Of a stretch of 11,102 nucleotides of DNA, positions 1 to 6,065 are shown one piece after another (position 1 is the first letter of the stretch; every line of letters starts with the position of its first letter). Source of the stretch: Tenericutes bacterium ADurb.BinA155. GTDB lineage: Bacteria; Bacillota_I; Bacilli_A; RFN20; CAG-826. Both the position numbers and the translations under genes were made by a program. The stretch is from the NCBI GenBank assembly GCA_002068375.1, contig MVZL01000025.1, positions 1-11,102 on the forward strand. Reading direction: 5' to 3'. Under the pieces are notes generated by a model. It saw only the letters and a program-made list of their open reading frames with translations, was not told where the DNA came from and did no database searches.

Positions 1-24
1 CGCGCTGTCGAGACCGCGAAATAA
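1..24 (+). CDS. rny: 3' end of ribonuclease Y gene (partial)
   Basis: The first eight codons read RAVETAK followed by TAA. RNase Y proteins of Bacilli end in a very conserved ...RETRAVEYAK tail, and in Bacillus rny lies directly upstream of ymdB, as here. The gene begins before the window. RNase Y is the membrane-anchored endoribonuclease that starts mRNA decay and processing in many Firmicutes. The call rests on only seven residues plus gene order, but the two agree closely. A different upstream protein with a similar tail cannot be formally excluded. Confidence 0.8.
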   Translation, partial: RAVETAK

Positions 25-38
25 TCGTCTCGGCTTAG

Positions 39-54
39 AAAGGGGTATTGCCCC
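39..54 (+). promoter_or_regulatory. ymdB ribosome binding site inside a small hairpin
   Basis: AAAGGGG (39-45) is the only Shine-Dalgarno match before ymdB and sits 11 bases before the ATG at 57. GGGG (42-45) can pair with CCCC (51-54) around a TATTG loop, so the site may be partly hidden in free mRNA. The TTG at 48 lies in the loop, only two bases from the Shine-Dalgarno, and is a poor start candidate. Confidence 0.5.
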
Positions 55-56
55 CG

Positions 57-848
57 ATGAAAATCCTATTCTTCGGCGATATTGTGGGGAGGATCGGCCG
101 CGAGGCCGTGTCCTCCCTTTTGCCGTCTTTGGTCAAGGAATTCGACATTGATTTTGTGATCGCCAATGGTGAGAACGCCTCCCATGGCAAGGGCCTCACG
201 GAGCGGAACTATCAGGAATTGATGGATGCCGGGATCAACGCGATCACCTTAGGCAACCACTGGCATAGCAAAGACCAAATCGATGACTATATCGATGACG
301 CCGACGGCTTGATCCGTCCCTTGAATCTTTTGAACTATAGCCATGGCGAAGGCTCGGCGGTCTTCGATTGCGATGGGACCGACGTTAGAGTCACGAACGT
401 CTTAGGCCAAGCCTTTTTGACCGAGACCGTCGCGAACCCTTATGCCGCCTTAACCGAGCTCATCGCGAATGAACCCACCTTGGTCCACATCGTCGATTTC
501 CACGCGGAATCCACCAGCGAAAAGCAGATCCTCGGTTATGCCTTCGATGGCAAAGTGACCGCCTTAGTCGGAACCCACACCCACGTGCAAACGAACGATG
601 CCCGCATCCTCGATAACGGAACGGCCTATATCACCGATATCGGAATGTGCGGAGCCTATGACGGCGTGATCGGATTTGAAAAGAGTTCGGTCATGAATAA
701 AATCCTCTTTGGTCAGGCTAGCCCCTTTGAGATTGATGACACCGCCAAGAAGCTCGTCGATGCGGTCGTGATCGAGGTCGATGAAGAAACCGGACGCGCG
801 AAGAGCATCCAAGCGTTATCCTATTTAGAAGGGAAACGTATCGTATGA
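57..848 (+). CDS. ymdB: YmdB-family metallophosphodiesterase
   Basis: This 263-residue protein is close to the 264 residues of Bacillus YmdB (TIGR00282 family). These are dinuclear-metal phosphodiesterases; B. subtilis YmdB hydrolyses cyclic nucleotides such as 2',3'-cAMP and affects biofilm and motility decisions. Metal-site motifs run in order: FGDIVGR at the N-terminus (D8), GEN at 38-40, GNH at 66-68, VDFHAE around H149, GTHTHVQT (H174, H176), then the family block TAYITDIGMCGAYDGVIGF. The ATG at 57 was chosen because it starts the conserved MKILFFGD and is well spaced from AAAGGGG; an in-frame TTG at 48 would add MPP but is too close to the Shine-Dalgarno. It lies 32 bases after rny, and its TGA overlaps the miaB ATG by four bases. 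No signal peptide or membrane segment is visible, so it is cytosolic. The family is secure; its role in this organism is inferred. Confidence 0.93.
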   Translation: MKILFFGDIVGRIGREAVSSLLPSLVKEFDIDFVIANGENASHGKGLTERNYQELMDAGINAITLGNHWHSKDQIDDYIDDADGLIRPLNLLNYSHGEGSAVFDCDGTDVRVTNVLGQAFLTETVANPYAALTELIANEPTLVHIVDFHAESTSEKQILGYAFDGKVTALVGTHTHVQTNDARILDNGTAYITDIGMCGAYDGVIGFEKSSVMNKILFGQASPFEIDDTAKKLVDAVVIEVDEETGRAKSIQALSYLEGKRIV

Positions 849-2590
849 GCCATTGCATCATTGAATCCTTGCCCGAAATGAAACTCGCCCGTTCCCGGGT
901 CGAGAAGGCGAAGCTCATTCGCGAGGAGATCGTGGTTCCGAATAAGGTCGCGAGCTTTGCGAAGGGCCGGAAATACCTCATCAAGACTTTTGGCTGCCAG
1001 GCCAATGTCCGCGATGAAGAAGTGCTTTCGGGTTATCTTGAGAAAGCGGGTTTCACCAAGACCGAAGACGACGCCGCGGCGAACCTGGTCATCATCAATA
1101 CCTGCGCGGTCCGCGAGAACGCCGAAGACAAAGTCTATGGCGAGATCGGGAAGTTCAAAGCCAATCATCAAAAGGATAAGAATTTCATCCTGTGCGTTTC
1201 CGGCTGCATGATGCAAGAAGAGAAACTCGCGGAGAAACTCATGACGAGTTACCCCTACGTGAATATTATCTTCGGGACTCATAACGTTCCGGATATCCTG
1301 AATCTGATCGACGAGCATTTAAACAAAAAGAAGGACCTCGTGAAGGTGTTAAGCTTCCCGGGCGATATCGTCGAGAACCTTCCTTCAATCCGGCTGGATC
1401 CGTATAAGGCCTTTGTGAATATTTCCTATGGTTGCGATAAGTTCTGCACCTATTGCATCGTCCCGTATACCCGGGGAAGAGAGCGGTCCCGTCCCCTTGA
1501 GGATATCTTAAAAGAATGCCAAGAACTGGTGGACGAAGGCTACCAAGAAATCACTTTGCTCGGCCAAAACGTCAATAGCTATGGCAAGGACTTTAACGAC
1601 GGGACTTCTTTTGCGACCGCCCTTGAAGCGGTGGCGAAATTAGGGATTCCGCGGTTGCGCTTCATGACTTCCCACCCCTGGGATTTTAAAGACGAGATGC
1701 TCGATACGATCGCGAAGTATCCGAACATCATGAAATGCATCCATCTCCCGGTCCAATCGGGCAATGATGAGATCTTAAAAGCGATGGGGCGCCGCTACAC
1801 GAGGGCCCAGTATTTAGACTTAGTCCGCCGGATCCGCGCGAAGATTCCGGGGGTGGCCATCACCACCGATATCATCGTGGGGTTCCCAAATGAAACCCTC
1901 GCCCAATTCGAAGATACTTTATCGTTATGCCAAGAAGTTCAATACGATGCGGCCTTCACCTTTATTTATTCGCCAAGAAAAGGTACCCCGGCCGCCGCGA
2001 TCAAAGATAATGTCTCCGATCAAGATAAGCATGAGCGGTTCGACCGCCTGCTGAAGGTGATCGAGCAAAGCGTGATGGCCCATTCGAAAACGATGCTCGG
2101 GGAAACCTATTCGGTCTTGGTGGATGGCCCAAGCAAAAAGGATGAGAGCATGCTCTCGGGCTATACCGAAAAGAACAAGCTCATCAATTTTAAGGGACCC
2201 GCGTATCTAAAAGGCGAGATCGTCCCGGTCAAGATCATCGAGGATCACGCTTTCTCCATGATCGGAGAACTGGTGGAAGATCCTTTGATCAGCAAAGCCA
2301 AATCGTTGGAAGCCGCCTTAAAAGAAGAACCGTTGCTCCAAGAATTTTTAGCGACTTCAGCCGCCTTAGAAAACGATCCGGGGATCCACGCTTTGCGCGA
2401 AGAGATTAAAGTCGCGGAACGCCAGATGGTTTCCTTAGCGAAAGCCTATCCGGACGAATATGTGGGCGCCAAGAAGAAATACGAAGCCCTGATGGCCCGT
2501 TATAACGCCCACCCTCTCGTCCAGAATTACCAAGCCCTTCATGATGATGTCGCTTTGCTTCTTCGCCAAGTGAGCGGGGCCCTTCAATGA
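845..2590 (+). CDS. miaB: tRNA-2-methylthio-N6-dimethylallyladenosine synthase MiaB with a fused C-terminal YlbF/YmcA-like domain
   Basis: MiaB is a radical-SAM enzyme that adds the 2-methylthio group to i6A37 in tRNAs reading UNN codons. After a Bacilli-style N-terminal extension (about 1-42) comes the methylthiotransferase domain, with its three auxiliary-cluster cysteines C51, C87 and C121. The radical-SAM motif follows at C197, C201 and C204 (GCDKFCTYC). A TRAM RNA-binding domain lies roughly at 410-475. At 581 residues the protein is far longer than the usual 440-520. The excess is residues about 479-581, an all-helical, cysteine-free segment with the Com_YlbF pattern, including HPLVQNYQALHDDVALLLRQ. 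In Bacillus that domain is the separate ymcA product. The gene overlaps ymdB and miaA by four bases each. AGAAGGG at 827-833 serves as ribosome binding site. Catalytic residues are intact, so tRNA modification should be functional; the role of the added domain is unknown. Confidence 0.95.
   Translation: MSHCIIESLPEMKLARSRVEKAKLIREEIVVPNKVASFAKGRKYLIKTFGCQANVRDEEVLSGYLEKAGFTKTEDDAAANLVIINTCAVRENAEDKVYGEIGKFKANHQKDKNFILCVSGCMMQEEKLAEKLMTSYPYVNIIFGTHNVPDILNLIDEHLNKKKDLVKVLSFPGDIVENLPSIRLDPYKAFVNISYGCDKFCTYCIVPYTRGRERSRPLEDILKECQELVDEGYQEITLLGQNVNSYGKDFNDGTSFATALEAVAKLGIPRLRFMTSHPWDFKDEMLDTIAKYPNIMKCIHLPVQSGNDEILKAMGRRYTRAQYLDLVRRIRAKIPGVAITTDIIVGFPNETLAQFEDTLSLCQEVQYDAAFTFIYSPRKGTPAAAIKDNVSDQDKHERFDRLLKVIEQSVMAHSKTMLGETYSVLVDGPSKKDESMLSGYTEKNKLINFKGPAYLKGEIVPVKIIEDHAFSMIGELVEDPLISKAKSLEAALKEEPLLQEFLATSAALENDPGIHALREEIKVAERQMVSLAKAYPDEYVGAKKKYEALMARYNAHPLVQNYQALHDDVALLLRQVSGALQ
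2279..2587 (+). other. Com_YlbF (YmcA/YlbF-like) domain fused to the MiaB C-terminus
   Basis: Residues 479-581 of MiaB follow the TRAM domain and resemble a whole YlbF/YmcA protein. A first helix starts KAKSLEAALKEEPLLQEF, then comes a turn (ENDPG), a long helix (HALREEIKVAERQM), a third helix, and the family-typical ending around HPLVQNYQALHDDVALLL. The -xxPLVQxYxxxxxxxxxLLxxV- ending is a hallmark of this family. In B. subtilis, YmcA, YlbF and YaaT form a complex that steers RNase Y cleavage of mRNAs, and ymcA lies just downstream of miaB. There is no stop or frameshift between the domains. GGTGGA (2272-2277) seven bases before an in-frame TTG (2285) could allow a separate short product, but this is weak. 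Domain identity is by pattern recognition, not by search. Confidence 0.8.
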
Positions 2591-3462
2591 TCCTCGTTCT
2601 TACCGGCTGCACCGGATCGGGGAAAAGTGCTTTAGCGATCGCACTCGCAAAAGCGATTGATGGTGAGATCATTAATGCGGATGCTTTTCAGGTCTACCAG
2701 GAATTAAACATTGCAACGGCAAAGCCAAGCTTAGCGATGCGGCAAGAAGTGCCCCATCATCTTTTTGACTTTGTGCCGCTCGATCAAAACTACGATGTCG
2801 CGACCTACCAAAAAGACTTGCGGAAATGCCTCGCGGAAGTGGTGGGGCGGGGTCATACTCCGATCATCGCCGGCGGGACCGGGCTCTATATTCGGGCGGG
2901 CCTCTATGATTACCAATTTCAGGATTTCCCGGCGGTGGATCTCACCCCTTTTGAAAAATTGGATGATGATGCCCTTTACGCCGAACTCCAAAAGCGGGAT
3001 CCGCTCGAAGCGGCGAAGCTTCATCCCCATAACCGGGTTCGGGTCCTCCGTTCCCTCGAGATTTGTTTAGGGAGCGGCCAAGCGAAGACCGCCTTGTTAG
3101 CGGAGCAATCGCACCAACCTCTCTATGAGGTTTGCTTCTTTGGCCTAGCGAGCGAGCGAGAGAATCTTTATCCCGCGGTCGAAAAACGGGTCGATGAGAT
3201 GTTTAAGGCGGGCCTTGTCGAAGAAGATCAACGCCTGATTGAAAAATATGGCCGGACACCGCATGCCTTTAACGCCATCGGCGTGAAGGAACTCTATCCT
3301 TACTTCGATGGGCAGATCAGCTTAGAAGAAGCGAAGAACCAAATCAAAGAGAACACCCGGCATTACATCAAACGCCAGGAAACCTTCTTCCGCCATCAAT
3401 TTCAAATTACTTGGATCAATTCCGTTAACGATATCTTAAACTATTTAAAGAGGCCCCAATGA
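2587..3462 (+). CDS. miaA: tRNA dimethylallyltransferase MiaA
   Basis: MiaA transfers the dimethylallyl group from DMAPP to N6 of A37 in tRNAs reading UNN codons, making the substrate that MiaB then methylthiolates. The 291-residue protein (family about 300-315) shows a P-loop TGCTGSGKS (6-14), the INADAFQVYQ block with the likely catalytic D32, AKP at 45-47, HHLFDF at 58-62, GGTGLYIRAG (96-105) and the C-terminal IKRQETFFRH tRNA-binding motif. The P-loop has Cys where most MiaA proteins have Pro (GPTxxGK), and the usual Asp-Ser before QVY is Asp-Ala-Phe; neither should abolish nucleotide binding. The ATG overlaps the miaB stop by four bases and only a weak G-rich stretch precedes it, so translation is probably coupled to miaB. 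It also overlaps tcdA by four bases. Cytosolic. Confidence 0.95.
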   Translation: MILVLTGCTGSGKSALAIALAKAIDGEIINADAFQVYQELNIATAKPSLAMRQEVPHHLFDFVPLDQNYDVATYQKDLRKCLAEVVGRGHTPIIAGGTGLYIRAGLYDYQFQDFPAVDLTPFEKLDDDALYAELQKRDPLEAAKLHPHNRVRVLRSLEICLGSGQAKTALLAEQSHQPLYEVCFFGLASERENLYPAVEKRVDEMFKAGLVEEDQRLIEKYGRTPHAFNAIGVKELYPYFDGQISLEEAKNQIKENTRHYIKRQETFFRHQFQITWINSVNDILNYLKRPQ

Positions 3463-4157
3463 GCTCCATTTTGGATCGAACAACCTTGTTACTTGGCGAA
3501 ACGAACCTTCATGCGATTGAAGGGGCCCGGGTCGCGGTTTTTGGTTTAGGCGGGGTTGGCGGGACCGCGGCGGAAGCCTTAGTCCGTTCCGCGATTGGCC
3601 ACCTTACTCTCATCGATTGCGATGCGGTCGATCCTTCGAACTTGAACCGCCAGATTCTTTTTAATGAAACTTCGATTGGGGAGCGGAAAACTTTGGCCGC
3701 TCAAGCCCATCTTTCTGCGATTAACCCCCAGTGCGATCTAACCCTCATCGATGAAGCGGTGGACGCTTCTTTCTTCGACCATCATGATTTCACCGGCTTT
3801 TCTTATTTGGTCGATGCGATTGATGATATCGCGGGAAAAATGGCGATCGCCCAATACGCGATCAGCCACAAGATTCCTTTCATTTCGTGCTTAGGAATGG
3901 CGAACCGCCTCGACCCGAGCAAAGTCCAAGTCGCGCTTCTTAGCGAAACCGAGAACGATCCTCTCGCTAAGAAGATCCGTTCGCTCTATCGTAAGGCCAA
4001 TATCGATCTCACTAAGGTCCCGGTGATCTGGAGCAAAGAAACCCCAGTTTGTCGAGGAATTACCCCCGCTTCGCTCATGATGGTGCCTAGCGAAGCCGGT
4101 CTTTTGATTGACAGTGTCGTCATTTCATCCCTAGTAAAATTCCCGAAGGAAGTTTAA
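3459..4157 (+). CDS. tcdA: tRNA threonylcarbamoyladenosine dehydratase (ThiF/MoeB/HesA superfamily)
   Basis: TcdA uses ATP to cyclise t6A37 into ct6A37 in tRNAs reading ANN codons. The 232-residue protein is a little shorter than E. coli TcdA (268) or Bacillus homologues (about 250). It has the E1-like adenylation core: GLGGVGG at 29-35, the D-x-D of LIDCDAVDPSNLNRQ (51-65) with the ATP-contacting Arg of NLNRQ, then ERKT. The TcdA-specific stretch follows (ISCLGMANRLDPSKVQVA, then NDPLAKKIRSLYRK), plus VIWSKE, which matches the VVYSxE motif of this subfamily rather than ThiF or MoeB. AAGAGG at 3448-3453 is the ribosome binding site, five bases before the ATG. It ends the overlapping miaB-miaA-tcdA run, all A37 modifiers. 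Assignment to ThiF or MoeB is unlikely because no thiamine or molybdopterin genes are nearby. Confidence 0.88.
   Translation: MSSILDRTTLLLGETNLHAIEGARVAVFGLGGVGGTAAEALVRSAIGHLTLIDCDAVDPSNLNRQILFNETSIGERKTLAAQAHLSAINPQCDLTLIDEAVDASFFDHHDFTGFSYLVDAIDDIAGKMAIAQYAISHKIPFISCLGMANRLDPSKVQVALLSETENDPLAKKIRSLYRKANIDLTKVPVIWSKETPVCRGITPASLMMVPSEAGLLIDSVVISSLVKFPKEV
4108..4140 (+). promoter_or_regulatory. possible sigma-A promoter for fhs inside the end of tcdA
   Basis: A perfect -35 hexamer TTGACA lies at 4108-4113. A -10 candidate follows as TAGTAA (4132-4137, spacer 18, only three of six matches) or TAAAAT (4135-4140, five of six matches but a spacer of 21, too long). The position is about 50 bases before the strong fhs ribosome binding site. 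Against it, TTGACA here also encodes Ile-Asp in tcdA and could be chance, and the spacing is not ideal. Confidence 0.35.
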
Positions 4158-4174
4158 TCTATTACTCATATTGC

Positions 4175-4180
4175 AGGAGG
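4175..4180 (+). promoter_or_regulatory. consensus ribosome binding site of fhs
   Basis: AGGAGG with an eight-base spacer leads to the ATG at 4189. This decides the start: the longer frame opening at TTG 4171 would place the Shine-Dalgarno inside the gene. It is the best ribosome binding site in the window and suggests high expression. Confidence 0.9.
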
Positions 4181-4188
4181 AAGTATCT

Positions 4189-5805
4189 ATGGCTCTTTTA
4201 AAGATTGAAGAAATCGCAAAAATCGCAGGAATCGACGAGGACTACGTCGAACCCTATGGCCATCTCAAAGCCAAAATCGAACCGGGGGAGTATGAGAAAA
4301 TCAAGGATCGGCCCGATGGCCAACTTGTTTTGGTGACCGCGATCACTCCGACGAAAGCCGGCGAAGGCAAGACGACCACCTCGATTGCCTTGACCGAAGG
4401 CTTTGGCAAAATCGGACAAAAGGCGATGCTGGCGCTCCGCGAACCTTCCTTAGGCCCAGTCTTTGGGATTAAGGGTGGGGCGACCGGAGGCGGTTTGGCC
4501 TCGGTGGCTCCCGCCGAAGATATCAACCTCCATTTTACGGGGGACATGCATGCGTTAACCAGCTCGATCAACCTCATTTCCGCGATCATCGATAACTCGA
4601 TCTACCAGGGCAACCCCCTCAACATCGATCCGAATCGGATTGTCTGGACTCGGGCGATGGATATGAATGATCGCGCCCTCCGTTCCATCACGGTCGGCCA
4701 GGATGACCCGAAAGGTCAACCCCGCCATGACCAATTCGTGATCACGGTCGCTTCGGAAATGATGGCGATCCTTTGCTTAGCGAAAGATGAGCAGGATTTC
4801 CATGACCGGGTCGAGCGGATCATCGTCGCTTATACCAAAGACGATAAACCCGTCACGGTCAAAGACCTCCAAATCAGCCATGCGATCATGAAACTGATGA
4901 AGGAAGCCCTGAAGCCGAACTTGGTTCAGACCTTAGAGAATAACCCGGCCCTCATCCATGGCGGCCCCTTTGCCAATATCGCCCATGGCTGCAACTCCAT
5001 CATCGCGACGAAGCTCGCGTTAAAGCTCGCCCCGATTGTGGTGACGGAAGCCGGCTTCGGTGCCGACCTTGGCGCCGAGAAGTTCCTTGATATCAAATGC
5101 CGGGTTGCCGGAATCAAACCCTCGCTCGTCGTCATGGTGGCGACGATCCGGGCTTTGAAGATGCATGGCGGCGAACCCTTCGAAGATCTCGCCAAAGAAA
5201 ACGTCGACGCGTTAGCCAAAGGCATGATCAACCTTGAGACTCATCTTGAGAACATCAAGAAGTATGGCTTGCCCGTGGTCGTCGCGATCAACCACTTCGC
5301 CCAAGATAGCGAAGCGGAAATCGCCTATATTGAGCAGTGGTGCAAAGAGAAAGGCTATGAATACGCCTTCCTCGATGGCTTCACGAAAGGCGGCGAAGGC
5401 TCGATCGAACTCGCAAAGAAAGTCCAAGCGATGCTCAAGAAAGAAAAGAGCAATTATCATCCGCTTTATGACCTCAAGGCTCCGATCAAAACCAAGATCG
5501 AGACCATCTGCAAAGAGATCTATCGGGCCGGCCAAGTCGTCTATACCGATAAGGCCCTCGCCCAGATCGAGCGTTATGAGAAACTTGGCTTTAGCGATGC
5601 CTATATCTGCATGGCCAAGACCCCGCAATCGCTCACCGATGATCCGCTCGTCCTCGGAGCGCCCCGTGGCTTCACCATCACGATCCGCGAAGTGAACCTC
5701 TCCGCCGGAGCGAACTTCATCATTCCGCTCACTGGCAAAATCATGACGATGCCGGGTCTACCGAAGATCCCGGCTGCGGTCAAAATGGAGGAGAAGCCGT
5801 GGTAA
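4189..5805 (+). CDS. fhs: formate-tetrahydrofolate ligase (10-formyl-THF synthetase)
   Basis: Fhs makes 10-formyl-tetrahydrofolate from formate, ATP and THF, feeding purine synthesis and initiator Met-tRNA formylation; in acetogens it is also a Wood-Ljungdahl step. Conserved blocks run the whole length: the ATP loop PTKAGEGKTT (54-63), GPVFGIKGGATGGG, the EDINLHFTGDMHA block, NIDPNRIVWTRAMDMNDRAL, TEAGFGADLGAEKFLDIKCR, LKMHGG, GLPVVVAINHFAQDSEAEI, FTKGGEGSIELA, then GAPRGFTI and MTMPGLPKIPAA near the end. The 538 residues are slightly fewer than the usual 550-560, because the protein stops about ten residues after PGLPKIPAA instead of continuing to the common ...GLF tail. The last codons contain the ribosome binding site and GTG start of the next gene. 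It is 31 bases after tcdA and is probably transcribed both from upstream and from its own promoter. No folate riboswitch fits in the gap. Cytosolic. Confidence 0.97.
   Translation: MALLKIEEIAKIAGIDEDYVEPYGHLKAKIEPGEYEKIKDRPDGQLVLVTAITPTKAGEGKTTTSIALTEGFGKIGQKAMLALREPSLGPVFGIKGGATGGGLASVAPAEDINLHFTGDMHALTSSINLISAIIDNSIYQGNPLNIDPNRIVWTRAMDMNDRALRSITVGQDDPKGQPRHDQFVITVASEMMAILCLAKDEQDFHDRVERIIVAYTKDDKPVTVKDLQISHAIMKLMKEALKPNLVQTLENNPALIHGGPFANIAHGCNSIIATKLALKLAPIVVTEAGFGADLGAEKFLDIKCRVAGIKPSLVVMVATIRALKMHGGEPFEDLAKENVDALAKGMINLETHLENIKKYGLPVVVAINHFAQDSEAEIAYIEQWCKEKGYEYAFLDGFTKGGEGSIELAKKVQAMLKKEKSNYHPLYDLKAPIKTKIETICKEIYRAGQVVYTDKALAQIERYEKLGFSDAYICMAKTPQSLTDDPLVLGAPRGFTITIREVNLSAGANFIIPLTGKIMTMPGLPKIPAAVKMEEKPW
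5786..5793 (+). promoter_or_regulatory. ribosome binding site of the DUF951 gene, within fhs codons
   Basis: TGGAGGAG, inside the Met-Glu-Glu codons of fhs, ends five bases before GTG 5799. It supports the GTG as the start despite the seven-base overlap with fhs. Confidence 0.75.
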
Positions 5806-6017
5806 CTCCGCCGGAGATCGCTCTCTATGACGAAGTGGAAATGAAGAAGCCGCATCCGTGCGCTTCCCATTCCAAACGCTTTCAGATTGTCCGGGTCGGG
5901 GCCGACGTGAAAATCAAGTGCCTCGGCTGCGGGAACGTCATCATGCTTGATCGCGATGCCTTCAATGGAAAGATCCGAAAAGTGATCGCCCATCATGAAG
6001 GCCCAATCGAAAAGTAA
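5799..6017 (+). CDS. DUF951 small zinc-ribbon-like protein
   Basis: The 72-residue protein matches the DUF951 (YyzM-type) family of Firmicutes: DEVEMKKPHPC near the start, then VRVGADVKIKCLGCGNVIML. Cysteines C21, C41 and C44, with H19 or H24, are placed to bind one metal ion in a small beta-rich fold. No biochemical role is established; the basic, zinc-ribbon character suggests nucleic-acid or ribosome association, which is inference only. In Bacillus the family member sits near ychF and rpsF, so its location after fhs differs. The start is GTG at 5799, backed by TGGAGGAG and overlapping fhs by seven bases, so translation should be coupled. The tail after residue 60 (HHEGPIEK) extends slightly beyond the usual length of about 65. 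A terminator follows 17 bases after the stop. Confidence 0.88.
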   Translation: MVTPPEIALYDEVEMKKPHPCASHSKRFQIVRVGADVKIKCLGCGNVIMLDRDAFNGKIRKVIAHHEGPIEK

Positions 6018-6034
6018 GCCCTTTTTGTCCAATT

Positions 6035-6064
6035 GCCCCCTATTAAGAAGTAGGGGGCTTTTTT
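6035..6064 (+). terminator. intrinsic terminator of the fhs-DUF951 unit
   Basis: GCCCCCTA (6035-6042) pairs perfectly with TAGGGGGC (6051-6058) around an eight-base loop, followed by TTTTTT (6059-6064). The stem is eight base pairs with six G-C pairs. The T-tract ends two bases before the next start codon, so the hairpin also overlaps the leader of the ABC transporter gene. Confidence 0.9.
6052..6057 (+). promoter_or_regulatory. ribosome binding site of the first ABC gene, buried in the terminator stem
   Basis: AGGGGG is the only Shine-Dalgarno-like sequence before the ATG at 6066 (spacer eight bases), and all of it is paired in the terminator stem. A transcript entering from upstream would therefore have the site hidden as well as being terminated. 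Confidence 0.55.
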
Positions 6065-6065
6065 G

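Noticed and set aside
821..1318. Antisense open frame of 165 codons opposite ymdB and miaB
   Set aside because: It lies wholly opposite two strongly conserved genes, has no ribosome binding site of note and resembles no family; it is a codon-bias shadow.
5234..5695. Open frame of 153 codons inside fhs (+ strand, other frame)
   Set aside because: Its composition is dominated by Arg, Ser and Lys, a frame shadow of a GC-rich gene; fhs in the main frame is certain.
5947..5974. Possible promoter for the ABC genes (TTGATC, 16-base spacer, AAAGAT)
   Set aside because: The -10 matches only three of six bases and lies in DUF951 codons; not better than chance.
5601..6032. Antisense open frame of 143 codons across fhs and DUF951
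   Set aside because: It overlaps two supported genes and has no recognisable product or translation signal.
6025..6046. TTGTCC and TATTAA before the first ABC gene as a promoter
   Set aside because: The spacer is only ten bases, far too short, and TATTAA is part of the terminator loop.
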